Origin: Blastococcus aggregatus | Lineage (GTDB): Bacteria > Actinomycetota > Actinomycetes > Mycobacteriales > Geodermatophilaceae | Reading direction: 5' to 3' | Assembly (NCBI RefSeq): GCF_900221005.1 | Contig: NZ_OBQI01000001.1 | Coordinates: 1,054,001 to 1,118,000, forward strand | DNA length: 64,000 bases | Part shown: positions 7,467 to 15,159 of the stretch, piece after piece | How positions within the stretch are numbered: the first letter of the stretch is position 1 | Layout: the number at the start of each line of letters is the position of its first letter | Made by a program: the position numbers and the translations under genes | Notes under the pieces: model-generated | The model's input: the letters and a program-made list of their open reading frames with translations, nothing else | The model's database searches: none | What the model was told of the DNA's origin: nothing

Positions 7467-8453
7467 CTACGCCCGCGAGGCCGCGGGCCGGGCGTCCTCC
7501 GCCGAGCCCGGCCGGCCGCGCGCGGCCACCGGTGGTATCCCGGTCACCCGCCGGTAGGCGCGCGAGAACGCTGCCTCGGAGTCGTAGCCCAGCCGGCGGG
7601 CCACCTCCCCGACCCGCGCCCCGCGGCCCAGCTCGACCGTGGCCAGGTGCATCCGCCAGCGGGTGACGTAGCGCAGCGCCGGCTCGCCGGCCAGCTCGGT
7701 GAACCGGGCCGCGAAGGCCGACCGCGACATCCGCGTCTCGCGGGCCAGCCGCTCGAGGGTCCACGGCGCGCCGGGGTCGCGGTGCACCAGTGCGACCGCC
7801 CGCCCCACCTGCGGATCGCGCAGCGCCCGCAGCCAGCCCGGGCCCGTGGCACCGGTCTCCAGCCAGCCGCGGATCGCCTGGATCACCACGACGTCGGCCA
7901 GCCGGGTCACCACCGCCTCGGCGCCGGGCCGGTCGTGCCGCACCTCGTCGGTGATCATCCCCAGCAGCACCGACAGCCAGCCGCCGCGCGCCGCGTTCCC
8001 GGCATCGACCAGCAGGACCGGCGGCAGCAGGTCGAGCAGGTGCGCAGCACCCGGTCGCTCGGGTTCCAGGACGCCGCAGACCAGCCGGGTCGCCGCACCC
8101 CCGCCGCCGAGGCGGAGCACCGAGTAGTGCTCCGCGAGGTAGTCCTGCGGGAGCAGGTCGGCGCGGCCGGTGATCGCGGCGCCCGGGCCGCTGCGCAGCA
8201 GGTGCCCCCGGCCGTGCGGGACCAGCGCCAGGTCACCGGCGCTCAGCGCGTGCACCTCGCCGCCCACCTCGAGCAGGCAGCTGCCCTCGGTGATCACGTG
8301 GAAGGTCATGCAGGCGCCCAGCGCAGGCATCTCCACGCCCCACGGGGCCGTGCCCTCGGTACGGGAGTAGAAGGTGTCGCGCATCCGCAGGTCGCCGAGC
8401 ACGCCGCCCAGCGGGTCGACCGGCGCCCAGGGGATCACCGGCTCCTCGTCCAT
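7467..8453 (-). CDS. AraC family transcriptional regulator with cupin sensor
   Basis: A 328-residue regulator. Residues about 1-190 form a cupin_6-type ligand domain (ACMTFHVITEGSCLLEVGG, LSAGDLALVPHGRGHLL). Residues about 215-315 are the double helix-turn-helix of AraC proteins (LARETRMSRSAFAARFTELAGEPALRYVTRWRM, then VARRLGYDSEAAFSRAYRRVTG). The ligand is unknown. ATG at 8453 is the first methionine aligned with the cupin N-terminus; a longer frame upstream is low-complexity. It is divergent from an NmrA-like gene across 151 bases, the usual arrangement when such a regulator controls its neighbour. Confidence 0.93.
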   Translation of the reverse strand: MDEEPVIPWAPVDPLGGVLGDLRMRDTFYSRTEGTAPWGVEMPALGACMTFHVITEGSCLLEVGGEVHALSAGDLALVPHGRGHLLRSGPGAAITGRADLLPQDYLAEHYSVLRLGGGGAATRLVCGVLEPERPGAAHLLDLLPPVLLVDAGNAARGGWLSVLLGMITDEVRHDRPGAEAVVTRLADVVVIQAIRGWLETGATGPGWLRALRDPQVGRAVALVHRDPGAPWTLERLARETRMSRSAFAARFTELAGEPALRYVTRWRMHLATVELGRGARVGEVARRLGYDSEAAFSRAYRRVTGIPPVAARGRPGSAEDARPAASRA

Positions 8454-8604
8454 GACTCCATCCTGCGGCCTCGACCGTCCGCGTCCACCCCCGCCGGACG
8501 AACGGTCATGCTTTCGGGATCCGCAGCCCTTCTGCGCACCGTCCGTCCGCGCCACGGTGGATCCCGTCGGCAGTCGCCGGCGATCACCGGAGGAGGAGCG
8601 GGAC

Positions 8605-9276
8605 ATGAAGGTGCTGGTCGTGGGAGCAACGGGTGGAACGGGCCGGGCGACGGTCGAGGCCCTGGTCGCGGAGGGGCACGAGGTGACCGCCATGGCACGC
8701 CGGGCGGGCGCGCTGCTCGGCGGGCGGGCGGGTGTGCGGCCGATCGACGGGGACGCCACGGTGGCGGCGGACGTGCACGCCGCCGTCCGGGGTCAGGACG
8801 CCGTCGTCGTGGCGCTCGGCATCACGGAGAGCCCGATGCGGGTGCGCCTGCGGGGCCCGGCCGGCACTCCGCTGGACGTGCGCTCACGCGGTACCTCCGC
8901 CGTCGTGGCGGCGATGCACGAGCACGGCGTGCGCCGCCTGGTGGTGCAGTCCTCGTACGGCGTCGGCGAGACCAGGGACCTGCTGCCGCTGTCCTCCCGG
9001 CTGGTCTTCGCGCTGTTGCTGAAGCCGCAGATCGCCGACCACGGGGTGCAGGAGGACGTCGTCCGGCGCAGCGGGCTGGACTGGACGCTCGTGCAGCCGG
9101 TCTACCTGACCGACGGCGAGGAGCCGGCCGCCCGGTCGACCGACGGGTCGGTGCAGGGGATGAAGGTGTCCCGTCGCGCCGTCGGCGAGGTGCTCGCCCG
9201 GCTGGCCACGGGCACCGACGACGTGGGCCGCTGCGTGTCGGTCTCGGGTGGCGCGCCCGTCGCCGTCCCCGTCTGA
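8605..9276 (+). CDS. NAD(P)-binding oxidoreductase, NmrA/atypical SDR
   Basis: A 223-residue Rossmann protein. The nucleotide loop GATGGTGR at residues about 7-14 identifies an atypical short-chain dehydrogenase of the NmrA/SDR_a5 type. A later RLVVQSSYGVGET strand and DWTLVQPVYLTDG fit the same family, but the YxxxK catalytic motif is absent. It may sense or use NAD(P)H rather than catalyse classic SDR chemistry. The start is ATG at 8605 with GGAGGAGC just upstream. Its divergent neighbour is an AraC/cupin regulator that is the natural candidate to control it. Confidence 0.88.
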   Translation: MKVLVVGATGGTGRATVEALVAEGHEVTAMARRAGALLGGRAGVRPIDGDATVAADVHAAVRGQDAVVVALGITESPMRVRLRGPAGTPLDVRSRGTSAVVAAMHEHGVRRLVVQSSYGVGETRDLLPLSSRLVFALLLKPQIADHGVQEDVVRRSGLDWTLVQPVYLTDGEEPAARSTDGSVQGMKVSRRAVGEVLARLATGTDDVGRCVSVSGGAPVAVPV

Positions 9277-9287
9277 CGGGGCAGCTC

Positions 9288-9293
9288 TAGGGT
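9288..9293 (+). promoter_or_regulatory. -10 box, probable leaderless promoter of the quinone oxidoreductase gene
   Basis: TAGGGT ends six bases before the ATG at 9300, with no Shine-Dalgarno in between. Confidence 0.5.
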
Positions 9294-9299
9294 TCGGGC

Positions 9300-10292
9300 A
9301 TGCGTGCGGTGACGATCAGCGAACCCGGGAGCCCCGACGTCCTCGGCTGGTCGGAGGTGCCCGACCCGGTCTGCGGCCCCGGCGAGGTGATCGTCGACGT
9401 CGCCGCCACCGCGGTGAACCGGGCCGACCTCATGCAGCGGCAGGGCTTCTACCCGCCGCCGAAGGGCGCCAGCGAGATCCTCGGCCTGGAGTGCAGCGGC
9501 GTCATCAGCGAGGTCGGCGAGGGCGTGACCGGCTGGTCGGTGGGCGACGAGGTGTGCGCGCTGCTCTCCGGCGGCGGCTACGCCGAGCGGGTCGCCGTCC
9601 CGGCCGTGCAACTGCTCCCCCGGCCCGCCGGCGTGGAGCTGGCGACGGCGGCCGCCCTGCCGGAGGTCGTCTGCACCGTCTGGTCCAACGTCTTCATGCT
9701 GGCCGGTCTGCGTCGCGGCGACAGCTTCCTGGTGCACGGCGGCTCCAGCGGTATCGGCACCATGGCGATCCAGCTGGCCGCCCGCGCCGGGGCCCGGGTC
9801 TTCACCACCGCGGGCACCCGGGCCAAGCTGGACGTCTGCCGCGAGCTGGGCGCCGACGTCACGATCAACTACCGCGACGAGGACTTCGTCGAGAAGGTCC
9901 GCGAGGCGACCGACGGCCGCGGGGTCGACGTCATCCTCGACAACATGGGCGCCAAGTACCTGGACCGGAACATCGACGCCCTCGCCGTCGGCGGGCGGCT
10001 GGTCGTCATCGGCATGCAGGGCGGCACCAAGGCCGAGCTGAACCTCGGCAAGCTGCTGGCCAAGCGCGCCGCGGTGCACGCCACCGCGCTGCGGTCCCGC
10101 CCGGCGACGGGCCCCGGCGGCAAGGCCGAGATCATCGAGGCGGTCCGCCGGGACGTGTGGCCCGACGTGGAGCGCGGCACCATCCGGCCGATCGTCGACC
10201 GGCGGCTGCCGATGTCCCGCGCCGCGGAGGCGCACCGGGCGGTGGAGGCCAGCGAGCACGTCGGCAAGGTGCTGCTGCTCCCGGCGGACTGA
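9300..10292 (+). CDS. NAD(P)H-quinone oxidoreductase (PIG3-like MDR family)
   Basis: A 330-residue zinc-free medium-chain dehydrogenase. The substrate-domain strand VNRADLMQRQGFYPPP near residue 40 and GLECSGVISEVGEGV are characteristic of the PIG3/quinone oxidoreductase branch. The NADPH fold begins with VHGGSSGIGTMAIQLA at about 148-163. It would reduce quinones using NADPH in the cytosol. The protein has the full family length and ends EHVGKVLLLPAD. ATG at 9300 directly follows the -10-like TAGGGT, so the mRNA is probably leaderless. It converges with the anti-sigma gene five bases downstream. Confidence 0.94.
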   Translation: MRAVTISEPGSPDVLGWSEVPDPVCGPGEVIVDVAATAVNRADLMQRQGFYPPPKGASEILGLECSGVISEVGEGVTGWSVGDEVCALLSGGGYAERVAVPAVQLLPRPAGVELATAAALPEVVCTVWSNVFMLAGLRRGDSFLVHGGSSGIGTMAIQLAARAGARVFTTAGTRAKLDVCRELGADVTINYRDEDFVEKVREATDGRGVDVILDNMGAKYLDRNIDALAVGGRLVVIGMQGGTKAELNLGKLLAKRAAVHATALRSRPATGPGGKAEIIEAVRRDVWPDVERGTIRPIVDRRLPMSRAAEAHRAVEASEHVGKVLLLPAD

Positions 10293-10297
10293 CCCGC

Positions 10298-10936
10298 TCA
10301 GAAGGTCATCCGCACCAGCTCCCGACCGCCCTCGCCCGTCAGGACCACCTCGGCCAGCTCGCCGCGATCGACGGCGGCCCACCCCCGCCAGGCGCCGTCG
10401 CCCGCGGGCGAGGTCGACCACGCGCCCGCCGCGTACCGGTTCCCGTCGGCGTCGACGGCGACCACGCGGCACTCCTCCCCGGGACGCATGCCGGCGACGC
10501 TGATCTCCAGCGCGCTGCCGTCGTCGACGGTGCTCGCGATGACCGTGGCACGCACCGCCCCGGCCGCGGCGGTCACGGTCTGCTCCCCGTCGCCGCCGCG
10601 GGCCACCACCCCGATCCCGATGCCGAGCACGGCCACCACCACCGCCGCGACCAGCGCCCAGGTGCGCGCCCGGATCCGGGGCGCCGGTCCGGCGGCGGCG
10701 GAGAGCCGGTCGAACAGGGCCGCGGTCGGCGCCACCTCGGCCGGGCGGAGGTCGTCGGGGCCCAGATCCTCGCGCCGCACCCGGTCCAGCAGCGCCGGCA
10801 GCGGGCTGAACTCGGCCAGCTGGGCGGCGCACGACGGGCACGTGCGCAGGTGCGCCTCCACGGCGGCGCGCTCGTCGGGGTCGAGCGCCCCGAGCACGTA
10901 GGCGCCCAGCCCGTCGACGGCCTCCGGACAGGTCAC
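10298..10936 (-). CDS. anti-sigma factor with zinc-finger (ZAS) domain
   Basis: A 212-residue single-pass membrane protein. The N-terminal 50 residues hold the zinc-binding anti-sigma motif H-x3-C-x2-C as HLRTCPSC, with an earlier Cys in MTCPEAV. One transmembrane segment follows at about residues 92-111 (WALVAAVVVAVLGIGIGVV). The outer C-terminal domain (about 120-212) is the anti-sigma-K type seen in RskA/RslA-like proteins. It should hold the sigma factor at the membrane until its outer part is cleaved. The start GTG overlaps the sigma stop codon by four bases (GTGA), so the two are translationally coupled. Confidence 0.92.
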   Translation of the reverse strand: MTCPEAVDGLGAYVLGALDPDERAAVEAHLRTCPSCAAQLAEFSPLPALLDRVRREDLGPDDLRPAEVAPTAALFDRLSAAAGPAPRIRARTWALVAAVVVAVLGIGIGVVARGGDGEQTVTAAAGAVRATVIASTVDDGSALEISVAGMRPGEECRVVAVDADGNRYAAGAWSTSPAGDGAWRGWAAVDRGELAEVVLTGEGGRELVRMTF

Positions 10937-11451
10937 GTCGACACCCCCCGTTCGGCCAGGGCGAGCTTCAGCGCCCGCAGTGCGTAGTAGCAGCGGGACT
11001 TCACCGTGCCGGGCGGGATGCCGAGCACGGCGGCGGCCTCGGCCACGGTCCGCCCGCGGTAGTACGTCTCGACGATCGCCTCGCGGTGCTCGGCCGACAG
11101 CGACCGGAGGGCGTCGGTCACCAGGATCCGGTCCAGCGCGCCGTCCACCTCGTCGAGCCCGGGGACCGACTCGAGCACCGCGTCACCGGCCTCGGGCGGG
11201 CGCGCACGCCGGGCCCGCCGTGCGTCGACCGCGAGGTGCTGGGCCACGGTGAACAGCCAGGGGCGCACCGGCCGGGTGTCCGAGTCGAGCCGGTCGAGGT
11301 TCCGCCAGGCCCGCAGCAGCGTCTCCTGGACGATGTCCTCCGCCCGGCCGCGGTCGCCGTCGGTCAGCCGGAGGGCGTAGGCCAGCAGGGCCCGGGCGTG
11401 CGCGTCGAAGAGCGCCCGCAGGCCCTCCTCGCGCGCCGCCCGGGACCGCAC
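10933..11451 (-). CDS. ECF RNA polymerase sigma factor
   Basis: A 172-residue extracytoplasmic-function sigma factor. Region 2 is seen in LLAYALRLTDGDRGRAEDIVQETLLRAWRN (residues about 22-51) and PWLFTVAQHLAVDARR. Region 4 is in LRSLSAEHREAIVETYYRGRTVAEAAAVLGIPPGTVKSRCYYALRALK (about 116-163). It resembles mycobacterial SigL/SigK-type factors, but I do not assign a letter. The start used is GTG at 11451, four bases after the upstream lipoprotein's stop, with a GAGG ribosome site overlapping that stop. It is the middle gene of a lipoprotein-sigma-anti-sigma operon, probably autoregulated as is usual for the class. Confidence 0.93.
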   Translation of the reverse strand: MRSRAAREEGLRALFDAHARALLAYALRLTDGDRGRAEDIVQETLLRAWRNLDRLDSDTRPVRPWLFTVAQHLAVDARRARRARPPEAGDAVLESVPGLDEVDGALDRILVTDALRSLSAEHREAIVETYYRGRTVAEAAAVLGIPPGTVKSRCYYALRALKLALAERGVST

Positions 11452-11455
11452 TGCC

Positions 11456-11959
11456 TCAGTACCCCGGCATCGGGGGCGGCGCCGACGACCCGGCGGCGCT
11501 GATCTTCCCGCCGTCCGGCGCCACGACCCACCACACGCCCTGCACGCCCTGACCCGTCACGTCCCCAGCCTGGGAGTCGGCCGCGTAGGTGTACAGGGGC
11601 AGCCCCTCGAGGGTGATCTGCCGGGTGCCGTCGTCCCGGGTGATGGTGCCCACCTGGCCGTCGACGCCGTCCACGGCGGGGGTGTCGGAGTCCGCGACGA
11701 CCGCCGGCCAGATCCGCAGGCACCCGCCGCTGCACGCGCTCTTCCCCGATCCCGCGGTGTCCTCGTCGAACACGCACACCGTGAGCCCGGACCCGTCGAC
11801 GACGATCTCTCCGAGCGGGCTGTCGGCGGTCGCGAGGACGGCGCCGGGGCTCTCCCCGGCGGACGATCCGGCGGCCGGCGACCCGTCGGAGTCCGACCCG
11901 CAGCCGGCCAGCCCGACCACGCCCAGGGCCAGCGCGGTGGCCCATCTCGTCGTCCTCAT
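11456..11959 (-). CDS. secreted-repeat lipoprotein (COG4315-like)
   Basis: A 167-residue lipoprotein. The signal peptide ATALALGVVGLAGC ends in a lipobox with Cys20. A Ser/Gly linker follows, then two copies of the 'secreted repeat of unknown function' (PF03640-type): SGLTVCVFDEDTAGSGKSACSGGC with WPAV, and LEGLPLYTYAADSQAGDVTGQG with WWVVAPDG. The cysteines in the first repeat could pair. The function is unknown; proteins of this type often lie with ECF sigma genes. ATG at 11959 is followed by Arg and the hydrophobic core, as a signal peptide requires. It leads the operon, four bases ahead of the sigma factor. Confidence 0.92.
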   Translation of the reverse strand: MRTTRWATALALGVVGLAGCGSDSDGSPAAGSSAGESPGAVLATADSPLGEIVVDGSGLTVCVFDEDTAGSGKSACSGGCLRIWPAVVADSDTPAVDGVDGQVGTITRDDGTRQITLEGLPLYTYAADSQAGDVTGQGVQGVWWVVAPDGGKISAAGSSAPPPMPGY

Positions 11960-12057
11960 GGCGGCGCCTCTCGCCCGGGGCGCGGATCCTGACCGGCACC
12001 CGACACAGAGGACACGGCGGCCGGAGGCATCCGGTTCACCGCCCGGCGAGGTGGCCG

Positions 12058-13290
12058 CTAGCGCGGGCGGGGCGCCGGGCGCGGGCGCAGCGCGGCGACG
12101 GCGTCGATGACCTGACCGACCTCGTCGGGGGTGTTGTAGTGCATCAGCCCGAGGCGGACGGCGCCGCCGCTCTCGGTCACCCCGAGGGCGTCGAACAGCT
12201 CGCGGGCGTAGGCGTCGCCGTCCCAGACGCAGATGCCCTGCCGGTTCAGCTCGGCGGCGACCTGGCGGGGGCGCATGCCCTCCACCCGGAACGCCAGCGT
12301 CGGCGTCGTCCGCGCGGGGTGCCCGAGCACGTGCACGTGCCGCATCGCCCGCAGGGCGTCGTCCAGCCAGCCGAACAGCTCGCCCTCGTAGCGGGCGACG
12401 GCGGCCAGGGAGGCGCGCAGCCGGTCGCGGCGCGACCCCGTCGCCTCGCCGGCCAGGGCGGCCAGGTGGTCGACCGCCGCGGAGACGCCGGCGTAGAGCT
12501 CGTACGGCGCGGCGCCGGCCTCGAAGCGGTCGGGCACCTTGTCCGACATCGGCAGGAGCTTGTCCGGGTGCAGGTGCGCCAGCAGCTGCGGGTCGGCGGC
12601 GACCGCACCGACGTGCGGACCGCCCCACTTCGACGCCGACAGCGCGACGAAGTCCGCGCCCAGCGCGGTGCGGTCCAGGTACATGTGCGGGGCGGCATGG
12701 GACGCGTCGACGTAGACCATCGCCCCGACCGCGTGGGCGCGGTGGGAGATCTCCGCGACCTCGGGGCAGGTGCCGATCGCGCTGCTGGCCGCGGTGAGCG
12801 CCACCAGACGGGTGCGGCGGTTGACCAGGTCGTCGTACTGCCAGGCGGGCAGCTCGCCGGTCTCGATGTCCACCTCCGCCCAGCGGACGACGACGCCGCG
12901 CTCCTCGGCCAGCTGCACCCACGGCCGGATGTTGGCGTCGTGGTCGAGGCGGCTCACGACGATCTCGTCCCCGGCCCGCCAGGTCTTCGCGATCGCCCGG
13001 GCGAGCGTGTACGTCACCGCGGTCATGCTGGCGCCCAGGACGACGCCGCCCGGGACGCCACCCGCGAGGTCGGCCACCGCCGTGCGGGCACCGGTGACCA
13101 GGCCCTCCGCCCGCGCCGAGGCGGCGAACACCCCGCCCCGCTCGGCGACCGGCATGCGCAGCGCGTGCCCGACCGCCCGGGCGACGTCCTCGGGCAGCAG
13201 CGCGCCGCCGGGGCCGTCGACGTGCACGTAGCCGTCGGCGAGCGCCGGGAAGAGACCGCGGACCCGAGCGACGTCGAGCCGGGCCTCCAT
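12058..13290 (-). CDS. class V aminotransferase, cysteine-desulfurase-like
   Basis: A 410-residue fold-type I PLP enzyme. The cofactor lysine is in VALSASKWGGPHVGA (about residue 210), preceded by VYVDASHAAPH, where Asp and His contact PLP. The sequence resembles the 'cysteine desulfurase-like' subfamily (VC1184 type) rather than IscS/SufS, because the catalytic-loop cysteine region is not evident. The substrate is therefore uncertain. ATG at 13290 agrees with the conserved N-terminus (VRGLFPAL, HVDGPGG), and a TAGGGT box lies eight bases upstream. It is divergent from the proteasome activator gene. Confidence 0.9.
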   Translation of the reverse strand: MEARLDVARVRGLFPALADGYVHVDGPGGALLPEDVARAVGHALRMPVAERGGVFAASARAEGLVTGARTAVADLAGGVPGGVVLGASMTAVTYTLARAIAKTWRAGDEIVVSRLDHDANIRPWVQLAEERGVVVRWAEVDIETGELPAWQYDDLVNRRTRLVALTAASSAIGTCPEVAEISHRAHAVGAMVYVDASHAAPHMYLDRTALGADFVALSASKWGGPHVGAVAADPQLLAHLHPDKLLPMSDKVPDRFEAGAAPYELYAGVSAAVDHLAALAGEATGSRRDRLRASLAAVARYEGELFGWLDDALRAMRHVHVLGHPARTTPTLAFRVEGMRPRQVAAELNRQGICVWDGDAYARELFDALGVTESGGAVRLGLMHYNTPDEVGQVIDAVAALRPRPAPRPR

Positions 13291-13298
13291 GCCTGCGC

Positions 13299-13304
13299 AC
13301 CCTA
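13299..13304 (-). promoter_or_regulatory. -10 box, probable leaderless promoter of the class V aminotransferase
   Basis: TAGGGT on the minus strand ends eight bases before the ATG at 13290. Confidence 0.42.
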
Positions 13305-13333
13305 GTTGCACGGCCGGGGGGCAGGATGGAGCC

Positions 13334-13888
13334 ATGACTGCACCCGGCACCGGCAGCGAGCGCCAGCAGCAGGTCGTCGTCGTGGGGCCCGACGGTCAGC
13401 CCGTGGGCGTCCTGCCGATGGGCCTGCCCCAGGGGGCCGACGAGGACGACGGCGGCGCGATGCAGGTCAACGAGATGGTCGAGCAGCCCGCGAAGGTCAT
13501 GCGGATCGGCACGATGATCAAGCAGCTGCTCGAGGAGGTGCGCGCAGCACCCCTGGACGAGGCCAGCCGCAACCGGCTCCGCGACATCCACGCGTCGTCC
13601 ATCCGCGAGCTCGAGCAGGGGCTGGCCCCGGAGCTGCGCGAGGAACTCGAGCGGATCACGCTGCCGTTCAGCGAGGACGTGACGCCCACCGACGCCGAGC
13701 TGCGGATCGCCCAGGCCCAGCTGGTCGGCTGGCTGGAGGGCGTCTTCCACGGCATCCAGACGGCGCTGTTCGCCCAGCAGATGGCCGCCCGCGCCCAGCT
13801 CGAGGAGATCCGGCGCAAGGCGCTGCCCGCCGGTCCGGGCGCCGTCGCGCAGCCTGACCACCGCACCGGCGGCGGCCAGTACCTCTAG
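13334..13888 (+). CDS. bpa: bacterial proteasome activator Bpa (PafE)
   Basis: A 184-residue DUF2587 protein matching Bpa/PafE of actinobacteria. That protein forms a dodecameric ring capping the 20S proteasome and promotes ATP-independent degradation of unfolded proteins. The core helices run from about residue 50 to 165 (VMRIGTMIKQLLEEVRAAPLDEASR..., HASSIRELEQGL, LVGWLEGVFHGIQTALFAQQMAARAQLEEIR). The chain ends GGGQYL, the C-terminal HbYX-like docking motif that opens the proteasome gate. Residues 1-45 are Gln/Asp-rich and probably disordered. ATG at 13334 is preceded by a short GGAG. Its presence predicts a proteasome elsewhere in the genome. Confidence 0.94.
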   Translation: MTAPGTGSERQQQVVVVGPDGQPVGVLPMGLPQGADEDDGGAMQVNEMVEQPAKVMRIGTMIKQLLEEVRAAPLDEASRNRLRDIHASSIRELEQGLAPELREELERITLPFSEDVTPTDAELRIAQAQLVGWLEGVFHGIQTALFAQQMAARAQLEEIRRKALPAGPGAVAQPDHRTGGGQYL

Positions 13889-13900
13889 CGCTCCCACGCT

Positions 13901-13921
13901 GGGATCAGGTGACCTGATCCC
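13901..13921. repeat. palindrome of repeat family C (copy 1, inverted orientation)
   Basis: GGGATCAGGT-G-ACCTGATCCC is a 21-base perfect palindrome twelve bases after the Bpa stop. It is joined directly to the hairpin at 13922. The same two-part element recurs at 15089 and 56244 in the opposite order. Confidence 0.75.
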
Positions 13922-13963
13922 CGAGCGTCCTCCCTCACCGCGCACCGTGAGGGAGGACGCTCG
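13922..13963. terminator. hairpin terminator, repeat family C (copy 1)
   Basis: A perfect 17-bp stem CGAGCGTCCTCCCTCAC / GTGAGGGAGGACGCTCG with an eight-base loop and no T-tract, between bpa and the AbiEi-like gene. It is in inverted orientation relative to the copies at 15089 and 56244. Confidence 0.72.
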
Positions 13964-14042
13964 GCGCTGAGGGTGGACGAGGTTTTCCACAGATCTCCTC
14001 GAGCCGTTCCCTCGTCCCGCCCCGCGGTTCGATCGTGGGCCC

Positions 14043-15050
14043 ATGCATCCCCATCTGGCGGCAGCCGCAGAGCTCCGCGGTGGCGTCTTCACCGTCGCCG
14101 ACGCTCGTGCTGCCGGATACCGCCCGGACGAGATCCGCGTCGCCGTCGGCACCCGATCGTGGCGCCGGCTGCGACGCGGGGTCTACGTCTCCGCCGGGAC
14201 GTGGGCCGCCGCAGCCGCCGACGAGCGGGCGCGCCACCTGCTGCACTCCCTCGCCGCCCTCGCGGCGCTCGGGCCCGGGCCGGTCCTCAGCCATTCCTCC
14301 GCGGCGCGTTACCACGGACTGATCCTGCCGCGCGGGACCGGCGCCGACGTGCGGATGACGCACAGCGACCAGTGGCGGAACGGCCGCGGCTACCGGATCG
14401 CCGCGGCCGCGCTGTCGCCGGACGAGGTCGTCCAGGACGGCGCCCTCCCCGTGACCTCCGTGTCCCGGACCCTGGTCGACTGCGCTCGGGAATGGGCCCT
14501 CGTCGACGCCGTCGTCGCGCTGGACGCCGCCCTCCACGGCGAGCTCGTGATGCGACGCGACCTCACGGCCATGGTCCTGCGGCAGAGCCACTGGCTCGGC
14601 ATCGGTTCAGCGGCACGCGCCGTCGACCTGGCGGACGGACGCGCGGAATCGCCGCTGGAGACCCGCGGTCGGCTGGTTCTGCTCGACGCGGGATTCCGTC
14701 AGTTCGAGACGCAGGTCGAGCTGCACGGCCCCGCCGGGTTCGTGGCGCGGGTGGACGGCTGGCTCGAGGACATCTGCGCCGCCGTCGAGTTCGACGGCTG
14801 GATCAAGTACGCCGACCCTCGCGATGGCCGGACGCCGGCCCAGGTCGCCTGGGAGGAGAAACGGAGGGAAGACCTCATCCGGGATCTCGACGTGCCCGTG
14901 GTCCGCATCGTCCAGGCCGATCTCCCGCGCCTGGAACGTCCGATCCGCCGGCTGCGCGAGCTCAGCAGCCGGCCGATGACGGGCCCACGCCGCTTCCGCG
15001 TCGTCCGACGTCCGGAGCCCGGCGCCGAACTCGGGGACGCGGCCGCCTGA
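14043..15050 (+). CDS. AbiEi-type antitoxin-like protein with DUF559/PD-(D/E)XK C-terminus
   Basis: A 335-residue protein. Residues about 1-75 form an AbiEi-like winged helix (LRGGVFTVADARAAGYRPDEIRVAVGTRSWRRLRRGVYV), and residues about 95-185 continue the AbiEi-type body (SHSSAARYHGL, VTSVSRTLVDCARE). Residues about 200-310 resemble DUF559/Vsr-like nucleases: SPLETRGRLVLLDAGF, then RVDGWLEDICAAVEFDGWIKY, then EEKRREDLIRDLDVPVVRI. No AbiEii nucleotidyltransferase toxin is adjacent, so it is an orphan. Such genes are common single genes in actinobacteria with no proven role. It lies between two inverted copies of repeat family C. ATG at 14043 is the first start in the frame. Confidence 0.8.
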   Translation: MHPHLAAAAELRGGVFTVADARAAGYRPDEIRVAVGTRSWRRLRRGVYVSAGTWAAAAADERARHLLHSLAALAALGPGPVLSHSSAARYHGLILPRGTGADVRMTHSDQWRNGRGYRIAAAALSPDEVVQDGALPVTSVSRTLVDCAREWALVDAVVALDAALHGELVMRRDLTAMVLRQSHWLGIGSAARAVDLADGRAESPLETRGRLVLLDAGFRQFETQVELHGPAGFVARVDGWLEDICAAVEFDGWIKYADPRDGRTPAQVAWEEKRREDLIRDLDVPVVRIVQADLPRLERPIRRLRELSSRPMTGPRRFRVVRRPEPGAELGDAAA

Positions 15051-15088
15051 CCGCGCCGTCCCCTGCCGGGACGTCCTCACTCAACGCA

Positions 15089-15128
15089 GAGCGTCCTCCC
15101 TCACCGTGCACCGTGAGGGAGGACGCTC
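15089..15128. terminator. hairpin terminator, repeat family C (copy 2)
   Basis: GAGCGTCCTCCCTCAC / GTGAGGGAGGACGCTC forms a 16-bp stem with an eight-base loop between the convergent AbiEi-like gene and chemoreceptor gene. It is followed at once by the family-C palindrome. Confidence 0.75.
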
Positions 15129-15131
15129 GAC

Positions 15132-15148
15132 GATCAGGTCACCTGATC
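15132..15148. repeat. palindrome of repeat family C (copy 2)
   Basis: GATCAGGT-C-ACCTGATC, a perfect palindrome 3 bases after the family-C hairpin and 11 bases before the chemoreceptor stop. The order hairpin-then-palindrome is the mirror of copy 1. Confidence 0.75.
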
Positions 15149-15159
15149 CCAGCTGCGGG

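Noticed and set aside
8516..8565. GGGATCC...GGATCCC inverted repeat between the AraC and NmrA genes
   Set aside because: The arms are seven bases with a 36-base gap and contain a common palindromic hexamer, so it is too weak to call an operator.
14043..15050. A type IV toxin-antitoxin pair
   Set aside because: No AbiEii-like nucleotidyltransferase frame is found on either side; the neighbours are Bpa and a chemoreceptor.
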